DNA of 64,000 nt from positions 13,126,001 through 13,190,000 of the forward strand of contig NC_073358.2 in NCBI RefSeq assembly GCF_027580225.2. Reading direction: 5' to 3'. Under the pieces are notes generated by a model. It made no database searches, had not been told where the DNA came from, and saw only the letters and a program-made list of their open reading frames with translations. How positions within the stretch are numbered: the first letter of the stretch is position 1; each line of letters begins with the position of its first letter. Both the position numbers and the translations under genes were made by a program. Shown here piece by piece: positions 55,876 through 64,000 of the stretch. The DNA is from Misgurnus anguillicaudatus. Its lineage: Eukaryota; Chordata; Actinopteri; Cypriniformes; Cobitidae.

Positions 55876-57060
55876 TTTCCTCAGCTTTCAAATGCATGTT
55901 CAACAAGTGTTGGCTTCATCCTTAAATAGGGGCCACCTGATTCACACCTGTTTCTTCACAAAATTGATGACCTCAGTGATTGAATGCCACACTGCTGTTT
56001 TTTTGAACACACCCCTTTCAACTAATTCAACTAATTGCCCAATTGCACAGCCTTAAGAGCGTGCATATCATGAATGCTGGGTCTCATTTGTTTTCTGAGA
56101 ATCTACTGAACCTACTGGTAACTTGTTTGCCACGTAGCAATAAAAATATACTAAAAACCTTGATTATTCTGGTTAGTCACGTTGTACTGCTATTATTTTG
56201 AACAATACTGTAGGTATTTTATAACTAACTGCTGACCAGCTTAGGGAATCTCTATGGCTAATTTATAAGATATATTGCTGAATCAGTATGTTGTTTTTCT
56301 TGTTAATTGAGTCTGGGTAGCCTATCTTATGCCTAGAATTAGTCAAGGAGGTTGATTCTTATAACTTTGAAGTTTGATCAATTGTGCATAATGACATGTG
56401 CAACAAATGCATATAGGGTGTCAGACCCATAGATTTGCATAATTTAAAGTTCAGGTTTTAAAGTTTGGGTCAACATGTGGCACAGCTTTAAAACTGAAAC
56501 GTATAAAATCCTATCAGAGGTACAAAATGTCATTGAAACACACCAGTGGCTTTGCTGTCATCAGGATTAAACATTTTACCCCTCGAACCCCCCTCCCAAC
56601 AGAGCATCCCCACAAAACAAATCCCAATTTAACCCCTGTATACTATATATATTCTCATTATTTTTTAACACATCTGTAGTTATGCGCTGGCACAGAGTTA
56701 GACTCTTTTGACTCCACACAGAAACAGCAATGCGTGCGGCATGACATAAGGAACATCCTGGTTCTGTTTTTTTCGGTCTTATTTATTCTTTTTTTATGTA
56801 TTATAGAAGTATCGAATCGGGACTCGGTATCGGCAGATACTCAAAATCAAATGACTCGGAGGCAAAAAAACCTGATCAGGACATCCCTAGTTTTTACCGA
56901 TCCTTAAAGACACCGGATTGTGACGCGACTGGGGCAGATCATTCCACAGTTGTGGAACAACTCCAGAGAAGGTAGGCGAGATGAGATGGCACCACAAGCC
57001 ATCGCTCTGTGATAAGAGAACTGGGATCGAGAGGGTACATAAGGCTGTATAACCTATTAA

Positions 57061-57388
57061 CCTGAATCCCTGTTACTGAACCCCCACAAAAAATGTCATA
57101 GCCAAACTAAAATAGATGACATTTATGAAGTCTTTGAAAGCAGACACTTGGAAGTTTATTAAAAGGTCAAAATTAGTTACTGTCATAATGAAAAGCGTTG
57201 ATATATAGATCTTAAATGATACTTTTTTAAAATTATACTCCAAAAACATATATGAAATATTTTTATGAAAAACTAAATGAAACTGGCCTTGGAGCAATCT
57301 AGAAATGCACTGCAGATAAAGCCATAGGTCTGACCATGTTCTGTTTCAAATCTGAAGATAATACCTCTAAAACTCTGTATTTTATTAA
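57061..57388. other. AT-rich spacer before a dead Tc1 remnant
   Basis: No exon or element end was recognised; the short frames are not credible. Confidence 0.35.
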
Positions 57389-58115
57389 ATGTTTTTAGAC
57401 CCATGTCATGTAAATTTATACAGGTATATGGTTGTTGGTGCCAGACGGGCCGATCTGTGTATTTCACAATCTGCTCAGTTACTGGGATTTTCACTCACAA
57501 CCATTTCTAGGGTTTACAAAGAATGGTGTGAAAAAGGAAAAACATACAGTATGTGGCAGTCATGTGGGCGAAAATGCCTTGTTGATTCTAGAGGTCAGAG
57601 GAGAATGGGCTGACTGATTCAAGCTGATAGTAGAGCAACTTTGACTGAAATAACCACTCATTACAACCGATGTATGCAGCAAAGCATTTGTGAAGCCACA
57701 ACATGCACAACCTTGAGGCCGATGGCCTACAACAGCAGAAGACCCCACCGGGTACCACTCATCTCCACTACAAATAGGAAAAAAGAGGCTAGAATTTGCA
57801 TGAGCTCACCAAAATTGGACAGTTGCAAACTGGAAAAATGTTGCCTGATCTAATGAGTCTTGATTTCTGTTGAGACATTCAGATGGTAGAGTCAAAATTT
57901 GGCGTAAACAGAATGAGAACATGGATCCATCATGCCTTGTTACCACTGTGCAGGCTGGTGGTGTTATGGTATGGGGGATGTTTCCTTGGCACACTTTAGG
58001 CCCCTTAGTGCCAATTGTATTGTATGCTTCATTTTATTTGAGATTTCAGAACCAGTTTCGGCTCTGAGACCACATTTACAAGAATGCCAATATATTTTTG
58101 CCATACCATTAAGGG
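57389..58115 (+). pseudogene. Degenerate Tc1-like transposase of a third family
   Basis: N-terminal helix-turn-helix sequence VVGARRADLCISQSAQLLGF, then TTISRVYKEWCEKGKTYSMW, a stop at 57610, RATLTEITTHYNRCMQQSIC and YNSRRPHRVPL. Further blocks in shifted frames are LRHSDGRVKIWRKQNENMDP-like and VTTVQAGGVMVWGMFPWHTL. The first catalytic Asp (expected just before 57870) is lost, and the C-terminal half with the second Asp and Glu is not visible beyond about 58115. Terminal repeats were not found. Confidence 0.8.
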
Positions 58116-58560
58116 AAGTAACTACTGTATTTAGTTGGCCAACTCAAGTTCTGTGCAAATGTGTATGTGCATCATTAAAATTCCAGTGTACCGTGGGAGG
58201 GACACTCCATTATTTGACAGAAAACTTCACACAACAACTCATAAACTTAAAGCTAAACATGTCACATATCTTTGGAAAGCTGAAATTCTTGTGATTCGAA
58301 TGGTGTAAACCCTTTTCATCAACACAGCAGGTACAATTTGTGTCCTTTTTAAGGTTTTTTAGCTTTTTCAGGAATGCTAAGGGGTTAAACCATTGCTCCT
58401 AGACCAGGGTCGGGTCTGGGGGGGGGGTCTGACCATAAAACTCGACTGAGGTCCAGTCAACCATAAAAAAACAAGAATCTTTACACAAATAGCGACCCCT
58501 GTTGGCAAACGTAGAGAAATCAGCTCCTGCCCACTAATGTCTGGCTATCTTACTCAAAAG
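58116..58560. other. Spacer
   Basis: It contains a short G-run (58420) with flanking GTCGGGTCTG and no recognisable gene. Confidence 0.35.
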
Positions 58561-59014
58561 CTGCATTCCACTCCAGTTTTAGACAACACTCGCAAACTTC
58601 CCTAAACACTTGCCCTCAGGGGAATCCCTGTCGCCATTTTGAAGTGCGTTCTACTTCGTCAAGTGAACAAGGGAAGTTTATATGGACAGACCCTCACTCC
58701 CTGGATTTTGACCGAGGGAGCAAGTCTACTTCATATGTACACTTCAGGCAGCTTCATATACAGTTGAAAGAAAAAGTATGTAAACCCTTTGGGCTTACTT
58801 GGATTTCTTCATAAATTGGTCATAAAATGTGTTCTGATCTTCATCTAAGTCACAACAATAGAGAAACACAGTCTGCTTAAACTAATACCGCACAAACATT
58901 ATACGTTTTCATGTTTTTATTGAACACAACATGTAAATATTCATAGTGCAGGGTGGAAAAAGTATGTGAAACCCTAGGCTAATGACTTCTCCAAGAGCCA
59001 ATTGGAGCCAGGAG

Positions 59015-59243
59015 CAGAGGTGGAAAGTAACGAATAACATTTACTCACGTTACTGTAATTGAGTAGTTTTTTGTGTACTTTTACTTTTAAAACATAAATG
59101 TTTCTTAGTTTAAAAAAGCTTTTTATTTTATTAACTTTTTGTTATTGCACTTTTAATCAACACTTTAATGTTCCTACAATTAAAAACAACTAGTTTGAGA
59201 TTTATATTCCCTTGTCGTTTTTGAACTATACTAAAATCCTCTG
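59015..59243. mobile_element. 229-bp hAT-type MITE (CAGAGGTGG), 8-bp TSD
   Basis: The ends CAGAGG and CCTCTG are flanked by the exact duplication GCCAGGAG (59007-59014 and 59244-59251). The body begins CAGAGGTGGAAAGTAACG, a common fish hAT type. It sits in the left terminal repeat/leader of the Tc1-like element. Confidence 0.88.
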
Positions 59244-60241
59244 GCCAGGAGTCAGCCAACCTGGGGTCCAATCAATGTGATGAGATTGGATGTGTTGATG
59301 AAAGCTGCCCTGTCCAATAAAAAACACAAACCAGTTTTGAGTTTGCTGTTCTGAAGAAGCATTGTCTGATGTGAACCATGCCTCGCACAAAAGAGCTCTC
59401 AGAAGACCTACGATCAAGAATTGTTGACTTACATAAAGCTGAAAAGGGCTACAAAAGTATATCTAAAAGCCTTGATGTCCATGTGTCCACGGTAAGACAG
59501 ATTGTCTACAAATGGAGAAAGTTCAGGACTGTTGCTACACTCCCTAGGCATGGTCATCCTGTAAAGATGACTGCAAGAGCACAGCACAGAATGCTCAATG
59601 AGGTGAAGAATCCTAGATTGTCAGCTAAACTCTGGCACATGCTAACATTTTTGTTGACAAATCTACAATAACGAAAACATTAAACAAGAATGGACTTCAT
59701 GGGAGGACACCACGGAGGAAGCCACTGCTCTCCAAAAAAAACCATTGCAGCACGTTTGAAGTTTGCAAAAGAGCACCTGGATGTTCCACAGCACTACTGG
59801 CAAAACATTCTGTGGACAGATGAAACCAAAAATGAGTTCTTTGGAAAGAACACACAACGCTATGTGTGGAGAACAAAAGGCACAGCACACCAACATCAAA
59901 ACCTCATCCCAACTGTGAAATATGGTGGAGGGGGCATCATGGTTTGGGGTTGCTTTGTTGCCTCAGGCCCTGGACGGATTACTGTCATCGATGGAAAAAT
60001 GAATTCCAAAGTTTATCAAGACATTTTGCAGGAAAACTTAAGACCATCTGTCCACCAACTGAAGCTTAACAGAGGATGGACGATGCAACAGGACAACGAC
60101 CCAAAGCATAGAAGTAAATCAACAACAGAATGGCTTCAACAGAAGAAAATACGCCTTCTGGAGTGGGCCAGTAAGAGTCCTGACCTCAACCCGATTGAGA
60201 TGCTGTGGCATGACCTCAAGAGAGCGATTCACACCAGACAT

Positions 60242-61368
60242 TAGGACTGGGCCAGTTTGTATTTTTTTTTACCGCGGTCGGTAATCAACAAATTCTACAA
60301 AACACGTGCAAATTACTTAAGGAACATGTAAAGTGAATATTATTTCCTTCCACATTTCTTTAATTTCAACATTCAACAACTTAAACAATTAATATTATCA
60401 GTTAAAAAATGTTAACGCATTGTGCGTGTCCACACGTGCCGACAGACATTTCGCCACTTTTCTATCCTTAATTTGTGAATAGCCTGTAAATGACGCAAAT
60501 TATTGCTGCCCTGCCGGTCTGGTAAAATAACCATTTGTATGAGAAATCACTTGTACTGCATATGTGTCCGTGCTTAGCTGGGAAGCTGCATGGAGACGCG
60601 TGTGTGTGTGCAAGATGACGCGGTCCGTCTTTCTCGCGCGCACCCGGGCAGTCCACGTCTGTCTCACGCGCACCCGGGCAGTCCGCGTCTGTCTCGCGCG
60701 CACCCGGGCAGTCCGCGTCTGTCTCGCGCGCACCCGGGCAGTCCGCCTCTGTCTCGCGCGCACCCGGACAGTCCGCGTCTGTCTTGCGCGCACCCGGGCA
60801 GTCCGCCTTTGTCTCGCGTGCTCGGACAGACCGCTTCTTTCCTCGACCCTTACCATAAACATCTGTCTTTTTCCACAAACAGAGAAAGAAGACGCAAAAG
60901 CAAAACTTTTTGAAATGTGTCCTGCTTTAGAAATGGCCACTGTTGTAGGCTAGATGAAAAAGAGACAATCTAACCTCTTTAGATATTAATCCTCGGACTG
61001 ATCGCGTGCTCTTTATGTTGCGTGAAAATTTGATAATGTATGAAACCTGATTCTGTTGTTGATCTGATGCGGCTGTTTGCACGTTCAAATTAGATAAAAT
61101 GTTTGTATTACTTTAAACGAGTGACAGACAACGTCACCTGTATTTCTACTCAATGACAATTTAATATTAAAATCATATCATTTAATATTCAGTTAACAAG
61201 TTGCGGTTGTTAACAAGCTGCGTGTATAACATCCCCACATATACACACAAGTGCAGGCCAATGTTTCAAGTTTTTTTTTTTTGTGGTTATGACGGTGCGG
61301 AGCTTAGACCCGCGGCATGGTTCACGTGACCGCGGTATGGCGGTAATCCGGTTACCGCCCCAGGCCTA
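60242..61368. mobile_element. hAT-type element inside the Tc1 transposase gene, 8-bp TSD
   Basis: The ends TAGGACTGGGC and GCCCCAGGCCTA, with ACCGCGG/GGTAATC repeats inside both, are flanked by the exact duplication CCAGACAT (60234-60241 and 61369-61376). It carries a 30-bp minisatellite (60627-60834) and the module also seen at 12650 and 24280. There is no transposase. Confidence 0.92.
60627..60834. repeat. 30-bp minisatellite, about 7 units
   Basis: The unit is CTCGCGCGCACCCGGGCAGT plus CCGCGTCTGT with a few substitutions, repeated about seven times. Because 30 is a multiple of three and the unit lacks stops in several frames, it creates overlapping 107-146-codon frames on both strands, none of which is a credible gene. 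Related but unexpanded sequence follows the shared module at about 12800. Confidence 0.92.
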
Positions 61369-61980
61369 CCAGACATCCCAAGAATATTGCTGAACTGAAA
61401 CACTTTTGTAAAGAGGAATGGTCCAAAATTTCTCCTGACCGTTGTGCAGGTCTGATCTGTAAATATAGGAAACGTTTGGTTGAGGTTATTGCTGCCAAAG
61501 GAGGCTCAACCAGTTATTAAACCCAAAGGTTCACATACTTTTTCCACCCTGCACTATGAATGTTTACATGTTGTGTTCAATAAAAACATGAAAACGTATA
61601 ATGTTTGTGCAGTATTAGTTTAAGCAGACTGTGTTTCTCTATTGTTGTGACTTAGATGAAGTTCAGAACACATTTTATGACCAATTTATGAAGAAATCCA
61701 AGTAAGCCCAAAGGGTTCACATACTTTTTCTTTCAACTGTACCACAATGCAACACGATTGTGACGTCAATTCAGCAGCTCAAGCTTTGCACAGTTCAAAT
61801 GATGGAGGTGCGCTCTCCACTTTCCATGTGATCAAGGGCTTAGGGCGATCCATTTGAACCCACTTCAAGTGTTCCAGCAGTAGTGGGCACTCATACAACG
61901 TATGCAATGACGTACATCTGAGTGAACGAGACTAAGGGAAGTTAGCAAGGGAAGGTCATAAAAAACAAACTGGAATGCAG

Positions 61981-62181
61981 GGAAAGCTTGAAGGTCTCTT
62001 CAGCAGTATTTAACTCGGAGGAATTCTCTACAACGGTAACTTAAATAAAAAGCATCTTTAAAATGTATATCAGAAAAAATGCAATTCACTATTACATAAA
62101 CGTAATAACACCACACATATTAAAATGAAACCTTTTTTATACTAAAACGACCCAATCGCCTAATTCTTTCTTAGACTGACC
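61981..62181. other. Short spacer before the last hAT
   Basis: AT-rich, no gene. The sequence GACTGACC at its end is the target duplicated by the hAT element that follows. Confidence 0.4.
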
Positions 62182-63184
62182 CAGGGGCGTCGCTAGACCC
62201 CTTTTACTGGGGCACGTGCCCCAGTGTAAATCTTTTTTGCCACGGTATAAATCTCAAGTTTTAATTTTAGCAGTAAACTAGTGCAATCCTTTACAAACAC
62301 AATCGCGGCAAAAACGGATCTATATGCAATGTAGTTACCCAATTTACGTTTGTAAAAGCAACGAAGCAGTCGTATTGATGCGTGCACGCACGTATCCATG
62401 TCCGCGCGCATCGGCGCGAGCAAGGTGACGCCACGAGAGTGAGTAATTATGAAAACATGACGAGACTAAAATACATTTCTAAATAATAATGCTAATCTTA
62501 TATTGACTCGATCATTATTGGCTTCTGTAGGTGTACATCAGAAATGTTTTGTGCAAAGCAGGGAAAGGGAAGAAGAAAGGAGAGATGATGAGTTTAAGGG
62601 AGGTAAGACAAACTAAGTTACATTCTCACCCTGTCAGGTATCAGACATTAGAGGAAAATCTCAGGAAAACCTTTTGTCAAGTCTATAGAATTGCATTGAT
62701 GCTGAGAAAATCAACAGATGTATGTGTTATACTGTTCTGTATTTGCAGATATGAAATTAATATTTAGTTTACTAATATTTAACTCTAGGAGACTAACTTG
62801 CATAACAGTTAGCAATAACTATGACTGAGATTATTTAGTATAGCAGTCATAAAATGACTGGTTTCTTAAAATATTCTTGTAAAAATAAGTTATTATTCAT
62901 TGCTATCATTGTATAATATTAGAAAATATTTCTCTGCTGTCATTATTCCCAAACATGTTATGCCATTTATGTCTCCAAACATGTTAATAATGTTAGGTAT
63001 GATGAAGATTACACTTGTATATATGTATCTTTCGCAGTACCTGTTGAACTGTAGAACAGTGGATTAAGCAAAGGACATTGTATAGAAGTGTTACACACTT
63101 CTTGCACACAGCAGGCTTTCAAAAAACTCATAAAAAATGGGAAACCTGTGCCCCAGTAGAGCTTTATGTCTAGCAACACCCCTG
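62182..63184. mobile_element. hAT-type element (CAGGGGCGTCGCTAG), 8-bp TSD
   Basis: The ends CAGGGGCGTCGCTAGACC and GTCTAGCAACACCCCTG are inverted, with GGGGCAC/GTGCCCC inside, and are flanked by the exact duplication GACTGACC (62174-62181 and 63185-63192). The frames within have no recognised domain, so it is non-autonomous. Confidence 0.9.
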
Positions 63185-63192
63185 GACTGACC

Positions 63193-64000
63193 TCATTATT
63201 TACTCATTCAAATACAACAGCCAATGGCAAGTCTCCAGCAGCTTTCAATGTGTTAAATGTTTTAGACATAGTTCTGTTTATTAAAATAAGAATATGCGCT
63301 TTGTGGCATAATATATAGTATCATATAAATGATATAAGATGGTAATACAGTAAATATACAGTATTTAACAGCTGCACATCGCATGCTGTTTTAAAATAAA
63401 TTTTCGGCGGTTTTGTCATCATCGTCATTGGTCGGCTCATTCAGCTCGGAAGTTCAGGAGGAGCATTCAAAGGTTTTTGTAAGGTAAAACGTTGTATTTT
63501 ATAATGTACCATTGTATTATAATATCTAATTTGCAGTGTTATTACCAAAGCAGTCTGATATATCTTTGGACTCGCAACTTACACTTAAAGTATTTTAGGG
63601 CTTGTGCTTTTGTCTGGTGTCTCGGCAAACAGGATAATCTTTTTAAAAATTTGTCATGCATGTCAAATTGCTTCCATGATGTTTTAAAACCCTCTGGGGT
63701 CCGACCATTTTGGGACACTCTCAGAGGTTCTGACATGCTCTTACATTTGGTCTTTTTTCAGTTGCTTTTAAACATAATAATGGCAAGTGTCTCATACCAC
63801 CACGTTCAGCACAAACTGGGCTAAAATATTATATGAGCTACATGTATGTACATGTTTGTATTTTTGAGAGAAAAATGTTTATGCGTGGTTTTTAAAAAAG
63901 CAAAATTTTTAAGTCACTGATATAAGTCCACAAAACCCATACTAAACATGTTTTAACAAGACTTTGCTAAACAAAATCTAGTAGTCTAGAGTTTTTTCTT
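63193..64000. other. Unassigned sequence at the right edge
   Basis: No protein domain was recognised. A CCAAT-like ATTGGTCGG at 63428 with a possible donor AAG|GTAAAAC at 63482 could be a 5' exon of a plus-strand gene, but there is no support beyond these short motifs. Confidence 0.3.

Larger units (their letters stand above)
53570..56210 (-). mobile_element. Tc1/mariner-like element, longer copy, interrupted by a TA element
   Basis: It has the same ~190-bp inverted ends (CAGTATTGTTCAAAATAATA) as the copy at 6186-7575, here with transposase on the minus strand. TA flanks are at 53568-53569 and 56211-56212. Its downstream terminal repeat is split by a 1.0-kb element at 53634-54645. Without this insert it is about 1.63 kb. 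Confidence 0.9.
49248..56889. mobile_element. Large composite hAT-type element (TAGGGATGTCC), 8-bp TSD, host of a nest
   Basis: The ends TAGGGATGTCCCGATCCGATC-like (first 12 bases TAGGGATGTCCC) and GATCAGGACATCCCTA are inverted and flanked by the exact duplication GTTTTTAC (49240-49247 and 56890-56897). The span is 7.6 kb, but most of it is later insertions: a TTAA element, a palindromic MITE and a Tc1-like element. Without these about 1.25 kb remains, with no transposase, so the hAT itself is non-autonomous. Confidence 0.88.
59378..61520 (+). pseudogene. Tc1-like transposase interrupted by a hAT and two frameshifts
   Basis: The start at 59378 ([20 protein letters not shown]) gives the paired-like DNA-binding domain to about 59650. 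The reading then moves to another frame (TKTLNKNGLHGRTPRRKPLL, 59671-59735) and back near 59740 for the catalytic domain. The triad is WTDETK (59815), QQDNDPKHRS (60090) and NPIEMLWHD (60190), with 34 residues between second Asp and Glu. At 60241 a hAT separates ...HTRH from PKNIAELKHF, which resumes at 61377; the C terminus GGSTSY and stop lie at 61520. Confidence 0.92.
58761..61739 (+). mobile_element. Tc1-like element carrying two hAT insertions
   Basis: The inverted ends CAGTTGAAAGAAAAAGTATG and CATACTTTTTCTTTCAACTG are flanked by TA at 58759-58760 and 61740-61741. The terminal repeats are about 230 bp, as in long-TIR fish Tc1 families. Removing the inserts at 59015-59243 and 60242-61368 leaves about 1.6 kb, the normal size. 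Confidence 0.92.
58561..61980. mobile_element. Outer MITE-like element (CTGCATTCCA ends) hosting a Tc1
   Basis: CTGCATTCCACTCCAG at the left and AACTGGAATGCAG at the right are inverted, and further inverse matches (AACTTCCCT, CTTCACTTGA-like) flank the Tc1. Without the insert it is about 440 bp. The target duplication was not fixed, so the exact ends are approximate. Confidence 0.55.

Noticed and set aside
60468..60953. Four overlapping open frames of 107-146 codons on both strands
   Set aside because: They are produced by a 30-bp repeat unit whose period is a multiple of three; no domain and no start context.
63428..63490. Possible promoter and first exon at the right edge
   Set aside because: Only a CCAAT-like motif and a weak donor support it; not enough for a gene call.

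Overview
This window reads as teleost nuclear DNA, most likely cyprinid-type. The evidence is the very high density of fish-style DNA transposons (hAT, Tc1/mariner, TTAA-target and foldback/MITE families), several LINE classes, and Gypsy/BEL-type LTR elements, with short host exons between them. No prokaryotic operons, rRNA, tRNA or CRISPR arrays were seen. All calls come from reading the sequence and from family knowledge; no searches were run.

Host genes are few and all on the minus strand. At 3234-4070 four consecutive exons with canonical splice sites encode the first 100 residues of a SAT2-type diamine/thialysine N-acetyltransferase; the last exon(s) are not visible. At 31344-30933 two exons, and at 16022-15945 a phase-compatible terminal exon with a stop, outline a second gene that I cannot name. 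Its apparent ~14.9-kb intron is filled with transposons.

Layout: 0.8-2 kb, two foldback elements; 3.2-4.1 kb, SAT2; 4.2-7.6 kb, MITEs and a defective Tc1-like element; 7.7-12 kb, LTR-like sequence and tandem repeats; 12.6-13.6 kb, a dead hAT transposase; 15-16.6 kb, MITEs and the terminal exon; 17-22 kb, a Tc1-like element and two hATs; 22.2-25 kb, Gypsy pol remains plus 3' LTR; 25.1-30.4 kb, a hAT, a TTAA MITE, a BEL/Pao integrase remnant, a foldback and a LINE tail; 30.9-31.3 kb, exons; 31.6-33.6 kb, hATs; 34.6-38.1 kb, an inverted-repeat element and unassigned sequence; 38.1-39.6 kb, a Rex1/CR1-like LINE; 39.7-46.5 kb, a foldback and a LINE cut into three by two DNA transposons; 47-57 kb, a long foldback, an L2-like reverse transcriptase and a four-deep transposon nest; 57.4-63.2 kb, a dead Tc1, a second nest and a hAT.

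The genomic value is mainly in the nesting. Many insertions can be delimited to the base by target-site duplications (8 bp for hAT, TA for Tc1/mariner, TTAA for the third class). In one case a second copy of the host element in the same window serves as the empty site. All recognisable transposase and reverse transcriptase genes are broken.
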